Origin: Yarrowia lipolytica
Taxonomy: Eukaryota > Ascomycota > Dipodascomycetes > Dipodascales
NCBI RefSeq assembly: GCF_001761485.1
Contig: NC_090773.1
Location: forward strand, 1,302,001-1,366,000
DNA: 64,000 bases
Direction: 5' to 3'
This document shows positions 57,799 to 64,000 of this stretch, piece after piece. A program made the translations under genes and the position numbers. The notes under the pieces are model-generated. The model was given only the letters and a program-made list of their open reading frames with translations. It was not told the origin of the DNA and did not search any database. Within the stretch, counting starts at the first letter, position 1. Each line of letters begins with the position of its first letter.

Positions 57799-59110
57799 CG
57801 ATAGTCATTTGCATTCTACGTACATTAGTATTGTATGTACATTAGTATTTAATTCTCAGACTTAGTACCGCTACTTGTAGCTACTGCATTAGTATTTATC
57901 ATCAACCCTGCTGTACTTGTACTCTACCAATATCAATATCGGTTTAGACTGGGCACGTGAGCTTCCTAATGCAACGGTTCCAGATGCGTCGATCCAATTT
58001 CGAGGTTGTGAAATCTCCGCAGATCGATTAGGGGGTAGATTGAAGCGACGTATTGCTTTTGGCGAGCATCCGAGGATCAGGCTGAAGCGATTATGTCGAT
58101 GCTATATATAGACTATTTACCCCTGGCTGGGGGGATTCAAGGACGTTTATACGGAGATGGAAGAACGGCTGGATCCTGTTTCCCCCCAGTGAGACAGCGA
58201 CGGGGGTTCCATGGGCACTTCACGTGACCATGGCAGTCCTATGGCCCTATCTCTGGCGCCCCCCTGGCGTAGTAGTGCATATAATACTGGGTCTCCCTTC
58301 TCTACCTGACCCGATCTTATGCACCCCTATGTACTGTGCCGGAGTTAATGGTGGGATGCGGTGAGGTACAGGCGAGATCCTCCAGGGTACCCTGGTATCC
58401 TATGTAGTGTATGGCATGTTGTATGTGGTCTAGGTGTGCAATATTGCTAGTTTCGAGCGGTGCTATCTTCCTACCACCCCATTTATCCTACTATTGCTGT
58501 CGTCAAAGGGGTCTATAACTACTTTGTCGGCACAATACCAAGCTTAGTGGGCTAGTGGGTTGGTGGGTCAGAGGGTGAACTCTATGGTGGACAGTTGGGC
58601 GTGTGAATTGGAGGTGAGGCGCGAAAAAAAAACGGTTGCAGAGTGGGGAGCAACACGGTCAGCTTAGGCCCAGTTAACACGTGGTCTTGTGTACTGCGGG
58701 GAGGGTATCAGGGGCCGGTCAAGTTTGCTCCTTCCTAAAGGGAGTATGATTCTGAGACGTCAAGCTCTCTCTCTCTCTCTCTCTCCCTCTCTCTCTCTAC
58801 TTGCACTTTGTCCGTATATCTCCCAACTCCGTTCTTCGCTACTCGCAGTGCGACTCTGTTGCGCCATTTCGTATCCCTTCTAATAGTTTAACTCTAGCAG
58901 CCATCACTCGTGTCTGCAAGACAACCCAAATCCACAGGCACCCAATTCAGAACGTGTGGATCACCGTCTTGCTAACGGATACACAGACCAGCACTATTAC
59001 GAGACTTAGAGCTGCGACACGAGCGAGGGAGAGAAAGCGATACTGCGACACACACCAGTGACACACACACACACAGTGACATTCGGTATTTAGTGGAGGG
59101 TGAGTGAACA
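57799..59110. other. 1.3-kb spacer with CT microsatellite
   Basis: No gene supported. Includes a TCACGTGA copy at 58220-58227, a (CT)n tract at 58765-58798, a poly-A run near 58625 and the formin leader with CACACA repeats near 59050-59085. Confidence 0.5.
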
Positions 59111-62100
59111 ATGGAGGTGGCGAGCGGGGGAGGGGGACGAGGGACCAGTGGAGCAAGACCACCGCGGACAGCAGCTGAAGATACACAAAAGAGTGCAATT
59201 CCAAGAATCATATGTCCACGGTGGTCGCAAAGGATCCACACAGCCACCCGGGACGTGTACCATATGGCGCTCACTCCTGATGCTAACACAGATATGAAAC
59301 GAAACGAGGCAAAGAAACACGACATTTCTGGCCCTCTGCCAGACTCGGCGTCCATCCGAAGCAGTACAGCGGGAAAGCTCCAGTCGGTAACTCAGGGCCT
59401 GGGCCTGCGAAAGCTGTCCAAACAGAACTCGGTGCGGTCCCTGGGATCAGACACGTCATCCATCTACTCCCACAACGATCCCGACGGCGGAAACTTGCAT
59501 ACCATACCGACCAACTCGTCGGCGTTCTCGTCGTTGGCCTACGACAGCATCTCGCAAAAGTCCAACAAGCCCATCCACGTGCCGTATCTGCCCGCAGCAG
59601 GTGATAATGCGTCTGGATCGGGGTTTGTACCCCAGAACATCTCGGCGCCCATTCCACCGCTGCCACAGCAACAGCACCATGGCTCGCTACACAGTCTGCC
59701 CAACATGTTGAAGACGGGCCACAGACGAAAGTCGTCCATGTCCTCACACGACACCTCTTCGACCGAGGCAGAATCGACACTCAGCGGAGGATCACGGCCG
59801 CCCAGCATCAATAGCGCAAGAGAGTCAAGCATCTCGTTGGCCCGAATGGACCTGGAACACCCTCCGGACGAGGCAACCATCCACCAGCTGTATATGCAGC
59901 TCATGAACAAGCGAGACTTCAAGAACCTGCCAGAGGAAGCACGACGACAGATGATCAGCTATCCCACCGACAAAAAGTGGACGCTCATTGTCCAGGACCA
60001 TCTGGCCGACCATCAAAAAGGACGACTGCGACAGAGTCACCATACACCCCATCTTCCCACACCATCACAGTCCAACAACTCACATTCACCTGAGTTCTAC
60101 GTGCGCAAGATTCTTGACAATACCATCACATCCAAGCAGCTGGGCAACCTTTGGGTTTCACTGCGAACTGAGCCTGTTGACTGGGTCAGAGATTTTATTG
60201 ATGCCCAGGGGCAGGTCGCTCTGGCTGCATGGCTCCAGCAGATCAACTCGCGAACCAATAACAGCGAGGGCTTCCTGGACAGAGAGTACGACATTGTGCG
60301 ATGTCTTAAGGCGTTGCTCAACCTGCGAGATGGTGCCGACCACGCTGTTCGAACTTCCAAGTGCGTGGCACCCATTGTCAGATCTTTGGTGTCCCCACGA
60401 CTGAGTACACGGAAGTTGGTGACAGACGTTCTGACGTTCCTGGCACATTGGGACGCACCTAAAGGCCATGACCAGGTTCTGGCGGGTCTTTCACAGCTCA
60501 AACAGCACCTCAATGAGGTGTCCCGATTCGACGCATGGTTCAGCGTGGTGGAACAGACATTAGCTGGCCGAGGGAAGTTTGGCTCTCTTGTTGGGGCATC
60601 GGACGATCTTCGGTCCGGAGGAGTTTCTATTGAGTCCCTACTTATGGAATACTCCCTAGCCACCATGTTCCTGATCAACATTCTCATTCAGGGCGTAGAG
60701 GACATTCGGGTGCGAGTCCACCTGCGATCCCAGATGAAGGCCTGCGGCTTGCCTCGTATTGCAGCTCGGATGCAGGCACTCAACTATGATCTGCTTACCG
60801 AGCAGCTGCAGAAGTACGACGAGCAGGCTGCACTGGACTTTGAGGATTTGGTTGCTCTTGATCGCCAAGCCAATGTGGGCGACATGACTGACCCTGTGGC
60901 GATAGCCGAGGAGATTTGGAGCCGTGTGGAGCACACGCAGGGCGAGGGCCACTTTGTGTCGATCATGCAACACCTGCTGCTGATTCGAGAAGACCCTCGA
61001 GAGGACGGAGCTCGTATGCTGCAGCTGGTGGATGCTGTGGTGACCCATCTGGTGATGGATAGAATCATGCCAGACGTTGATTTCCGCTCGGTGGTCAACT
61101 TCTCGGTGCAGTCACTTTTGGGTAAGCTACACACTGACGACCAAGCACGGAGGGCGATACTCGAAGCAAAGGAGGCTCTACGGGATGTGGAGATAGCCGA
61201 GGCTGAGAAGATGCGCATGGAGGAACAACTGCAACAGGGCTCGGATGGAGTCATCAGCAAGCTGCACCAGACGCTGGAGGAGATGGAGCACAATGCGCGA
61301 ATCTCTCGGCGCCAGAACGATGCTCTGCGATCCGAGCTTGAGGACGCACGTGAACAGTCGCTAGTCAAGCTGCAGGAGCAGGAGCTGGAGATTCGAGAGC
61401 TTTATATGATGCTCAAGGAGCGAGAGGTTGCGGCGGCCGACACGTCCATGGTCAGCACCGAGGGCGGAAAGTCGCAAGGCATCATTGATCGACAGCGAAT
61501 GCTGCAACGTCTGGAGCAGCAGGTGCATCAGAAGACTGCCGAGTACGGTTCATTGTCAGTTGGCCGCAACCAGGTGGAACCTTCTCCTCGTCTGCGAGAG
61601 CTGCGAGACCGAATGGAGGCCCTTCAGCTTCAGGCACGTGAACTTGAGAGCTACGACTTTGACGAAGATGAGTTTGATACCGAGGAGCCCGATGCTTCAA
61701 CACCTGCTCTCACCAAGGAGGATCTGTATGCTCGTCGACTCGAAAAACTGGAGCGGCTAAAGAAGCTCCAGGAGGCCTCGGGCGAGCTGGCGCTGTCGTT
61801 CAACGCAGCAGATGTCTCCAAGCAGGATCTATACGAGCGACGATTGCAGCAGGTTGAGCGGCTGCGACGTCTTCAGGAGGCTTCTGGCGATGTGGCTCTG
61901 GCCATGAACGACCCCGGTATTCAGCTTTCTGCGGAGGAGATTGAACTCATTGAGCGGCATCGACGCGGTGAGAAGCAGCAGCAGGGCCAGCCCCAGGCTG
62001 CCACAGCTACCCTTGTGGAAATTAGAAAGCCCAAGGCTGTTGCTGGGGACGGGAGTGGAGGTGGAGATGGTATCGGGTCTGGCTCAGGTACTGGAAGTGG

Positions 62101-64000
62101 CAATGGCACTGGAAACGGTCCTGATGCTGCCACCATGCCTTCTATTCACGACAGACCCAGTGCTCTACCGTTTGCCAACGAGCTTGTGGCCAAATTCAAG
62201 GGTGGCAAGGGTGGTGATGGTCATGGCGATATCGATAGTGCGGATGAGGATGCAGGCGACTCCTCTGTTACACGGGTCAAAAAGGAGACCAAGACAGAGC
62301 CTGAAGACGTGGTCATCGAAATTGACGACGAGCCTGAGGCTAAGAAGGAGAAAGAAAATGCACATTCGCCAGTCAAGTTTACTGGCGGACCTCCGCCTCC
62401 GCCTCCTCCGCCTCCTCCTCCCATGTTCACTGGAGGACCTCCTCCCATGTTCACTGGAGGACCTCCTCCGCCTCCACCACCTCCTCCGCCTGGCTTTACA
62501 GGTGGTCCTCCTCCGCCTGGCTTTACAGGTGGTCCTCCTCCGCCTGGCTTTACAGGTGGTCCTCCTCCGCCTCCTCCTCCGCCTCCTCTGCCTCCTGGCT
62601 TCACAGGTGGACCTCCTCCTCCTGCTCCGGCGTTTGTTGCTGGTGCGACGCCCTCGCCGTCTCCTTCTCCCCAGCTTCCTTCAGGTTTCGAAACACCCAT
62701 CGGACGGCCCAAGCGAAAGCTCAAGCAGATGCACTGGGAGAAGCTGGAGAACGTGGAGCATACCTTCTGGGCGCAGCTGTCTTCTGGCGATGTAGAGGCT
62801 GACCTGTACAAGAAGGGCATTTTCGACGAGGTAGAGCGAATCTTTGCGGCCAAGGAGGCAAAGAAGATGATTGGAAAGCGGGGCGCCAAGGAGGGCGACT
62901 TTGAGAAGCTTTCTGTGATTGCACGAGACCTGTCTCAGCAGATCGGTATCAATTTCCACACCTTCAACGACCTGGGTGTTCCCGAAATTGTCTCCGAGCT
63001 CATGTCTGTGTCCCGACGGGTCCGAAACCCCGTTCTCCTCGAGTTCTTGCTTAAGGACGAGGTTCTGGAGATCCCCAACAGTGTGACTCGTCAGCTTACG
63101 CCTTACTCTACTCGGTTCGAGGATGGTGAGGTGCGTGAGCCCGAGAAGAATGTGGAAGACCTGGAGCGGAACGACCAGATCTACTTGCAGACGGTGTTTG
63201 ATCTCCAGCACTACTGGCGACAGCGAACGCGGGCAATCTTGATGACGTGCACATTTGAGAAGGAATACAGTGATCTGGTGACCAAGCTAACGTCTGTGGA
63301 CGCTGCGTGTGAAACTCTCAAGAATTCAGAAATGCTGCGCCGAATCTTCCTCATCATCCTGTCTGTGGGTAACTACATGAACGACGCCAACAAGCAGGCC
63401 ACAGGCTTCAAGTTGGCAACTCTGCAGCGTCTCATCTTCACCAAGGACGAGAAGAACACAATAACCTTTTTGCATTACGTCGAGCAGCTGGTTCGAAACT
63501 CGTTCCCTGAGGTGGACTCTTTCATTGACGAGCTTGCTCCCGTGTGCGCCATTGAGCGTCTCTCTGTGGAGCACCTGCAGAACGACTGCAGAGACTACAT
63601 GCAGAACATCTCCAACATTCAGACTTCATTGGACGTTGGAGCTCTTTCGGACCCGAAGCGGCTGCATCCTCGAGACCGCATCATCACACACATGCATCTG
63701 CACATGGACTCAGCTCGTCGGAAGCGCAACTTTCTGCAGGATCATTTGCAAACTACTCTTGCCGAATTCTCCCAGATCATGCGCTTCTTCGGTGAAGATC
63801 CTGGTGACATGCAGTCTCAAAGCACCTTCTTTGGCAAGTTTGTTGCCTTTGTGAAGGAGTACCGAAAGGCCAAGGATGAGAACCTGCATCGAGAGGAGGA
63901 GAATCGAATCTACGAAGCTCGAAAGCAGCGTGCATTGGCGAGTCGAAAGGCTGCTGAGGATGCTGCCGCTGCGGCTGCCGAGTCTGGAGAGAACCTAGTC
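59111..64000 (+). CDS. BNI1: Diaphanous-related formin (Bni1-type), truncated by window edge
   Basis: The frame is open from ATG 59111 (aacATGg context, in-frame stop just before) to the window end: 1630 residues, C-terminus missing. An ATG at 59264 (residue 52) is an alternative start. The Ser-rich N-terminus is followed by a GTPase-binding/FH3 (DID) region at about 245-670 (ATIHQLYMQLMNKRDFKNLP; YVRKILDNTITSKQLGNLWV). A long coiled coil runs about 690-950. FH1 lies at about 1090-1190, with repeats of PPPPGFTGG for profilin binding. FH2 is at about 1195-1580 (KRKLKQMHWEKL; SVGNYMNDANKQATGFKL). The DAD would lie beyond the edge. Formins nucleate actin cables under Rho control at the bud tip. 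The family is certain; BNI1 versus BNR1 is inferred. Confidence 0.93.
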   Translation, partial: MEVASGGGGRGTSGARPPRTAAEDTQKSAIPRIICPRWSQRIHTATRDVYHMALTPDANTDMKRNEAKKHDISGPLPDSASIRSSTAGKLQSVTQGLGLRKLSKQNSVRSLGSDTSSIYSHNDPDGGNLHTIPTNSSAFSSLAYDSISQKSNKPIHVPYLPAAGDNASGSGFVPQNISAPIPPLPQQQHHGSLHSLPNMLKTGHRRKSSMSSHDTSSTEAESTLSGGSRPPSINSARESSISLARMDLEHPPDEATIHQLYMQLMNKRDFKNLPEEARRQMISYPTDKKWTLIVQDHLADHQKGRLRQSHHTPHLPTPSQSNNSHSPEFYVRKILDNTITSKQLGNLWVSLRTEPVDWVRDFIDAQGQVALAAWLQQINSRTNNSEGFLDREYDIVRCLKALLNLRDGADHAVRTSKCVAPIVRSLVSPRLSTRKLVTDVLTFLAHWDAPKGHDQVLAGLSQLKQHLNEVSRFDAWFSVVEQTLAGRGKFGSLVGASDDLRSGGVSIESLLMEYSLATMFLINILIQGVEDIRVRVHLRSQMKACGLPRIAARMQALNYDLLTEQLQKYDEQAALDFEDLVALDRQANVGDMTDPVAIAEEIWSRVEHTQGEGHFVSIMQHLLLIREDPREDGARMLQLVDAVVTHLVMDRIMPDVDFRSVVNFSVQSLLGKLHTDDQARRAILEAKEALRDVEIAEAEKMRMEEQLQQGSDGVISKLHQTLEEMEHNARISRRQNDALRSELEDAREQSLVKLQEQELEIRELYMMLKEREVAAADTSMVSTEGGKSQGIIDRQRMLQRLEQQVHQKTAEYGSLSVGRNQVEPSPRLRELRDRMEALQLQARELESYDFDEDEFDTEEPDASTPALTKEDLYARRLEKLERLKKLQEASGELALSFNAADVSKQDLYERRLQQVERLRRLQEASGDVALAMNDPGIQLSAEEIELIERHRRGEKQQQGQPQAATATLVEIRKPKAVAGDGSGGGDGIGSGSGTGSGNGTGNGPDAATMPSIHDRPSALPFANELVAKFKGGKGGDGHGDIDSADEDAGDSSVTRVKKETKTEPEDVVIEIDDEPEAKKEKENAHSPVKFTGGPPPPPPPPPPPMFTGGPPPMFTGGPPPPPPPPPPGFTGGPPPPGFTGGPPPPGFTGGPPPPPPPPPLPPGFTGGPPPPAPAFVAGATPSPSPSPQLPSGFETPIGRPKRKLKQMHWEKLENVEHTFWAQLSSGDVEADLYKKGIFDEVERIFAAKEAKKMIGKRGAKEGDFEKLSVIARDLSQQIGINFHTFNDLGVPEIVSELMSVSRRVRNPVLLEFLLKDEVLEIPNSVTRQLTPYSTRFEDGEVREPEKNVEDLERNDQIYLQTVFDLQHYWRQRTRAILMTCTFEKEYSDLVTKLTSVDAACETLKNSEMLRRIFLIILSVGNYMNDANKQATGFKLATLQRLIFTKDEKNTITFLHYVEQLVRNSFPEVDSFIDELAPVCAIERLSVEHLQNDCRDYMQNISNIQTSLDVGALSDPKRLHPRDRIITHMHLHMDSARRKRNFLQDHLQTTLAEFSQIMRFFGEDPGDMQSQSTFFGKFVAFVKEYRKAKDENLHREEENRIYEARKQRALASRKAAEDAAAAAAESGENLV
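62380..62640 (+). repeat. proline-rich FH1 repeat of the formin
   Basis: Imperfect tandem units encoding PP(P)nGFTGG (with P tracts of 4 to 11) repeat at least seven times in frame. They make up the FH1 domain and are a likely site of length variation. Confidence 0.85.

Overview
The window looks like a chromosomal segment of the yeast Yarrowia lipolytica or a very close relative. Arginine is mostly CGA. Genes are compact, mostly intronless and separated by long spacers. The few introns start GTGAGT or GTAAGT and end in a fused branch-point/acceptor CTAAC(C/G)CAG. 5S rRNA genes lie singly among protein genes instead of in the rDNA. The organism call is inference from these traits and from overall protein resemblance; no database was searched.

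Layout. 0-5 kb: a METTL16-type RNA methyltransferase, a 5S-like gene, a solo LTR with a perfect target duplication beside it, and tRNA-Ser(AGA). 5-10.5 kb: an unrecognised 281-aa protein with a faint capsid-like look, tRNA-Thr(AGT), an acidic/basic hypothetical protein and a CCDC137-like nucleolar protein. 10.5-18.2 kb: NOC3, divergent from the CCDC137-like gene over a 176-bp shared promoter; a decayed coding stretch; a divergent protein O-mannosyltransferase. 19.9-24 kb: PCNA (one intron, MCB-like promoter sites), homoisocitrate dehydrogenase LYS12 (one intron) and a RING protein with SUMO-interaction-like motifs. 24-26.6 kb: a gene-poor island with a second 5S gene, the 5' end of a tRNA-Ser and tRNA-Val(AAC). 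26.8-32.4 kb: a Gfo/Idh/MocA oxidoreductase (YMR315W-like) and a Zn2Cys6 regulator with a likely 5'UTR intron. 34.8-38.9 kb: a Ser/Lys-repeat protein, a 68-aa protein behind two TTAGGG-type repeat pairs, and a small SUZ-type protein with one intron. 43-49 kb: a BAG-domain co-chaperone, GID8 and a bacterial-type PI-PLC-X protein. 52.5-64 kb: a secreted aspartic protease with a very long pro-region, a CHY-zinc-finger protein and a BNI1-type formin that runs off the right edge.

The genes do not form one pathway. There is one linked pair of ribosome-biogenesis genes (CCDC137-like and NOC3). The rest is ordinary fungal housekeeping. The most notable items are the solo LTR about 90 bp upstream of a Pol III gene, two 5S copies that have diverged differently, an O-mannosyltransferase lacking the canonical acidic motifs, the TTAGGG repeats in a promoter, and strong enrichment of the 8-mer TCACGTGA (12 copies). 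I did not find convincing evidence of a wholly new biological system.
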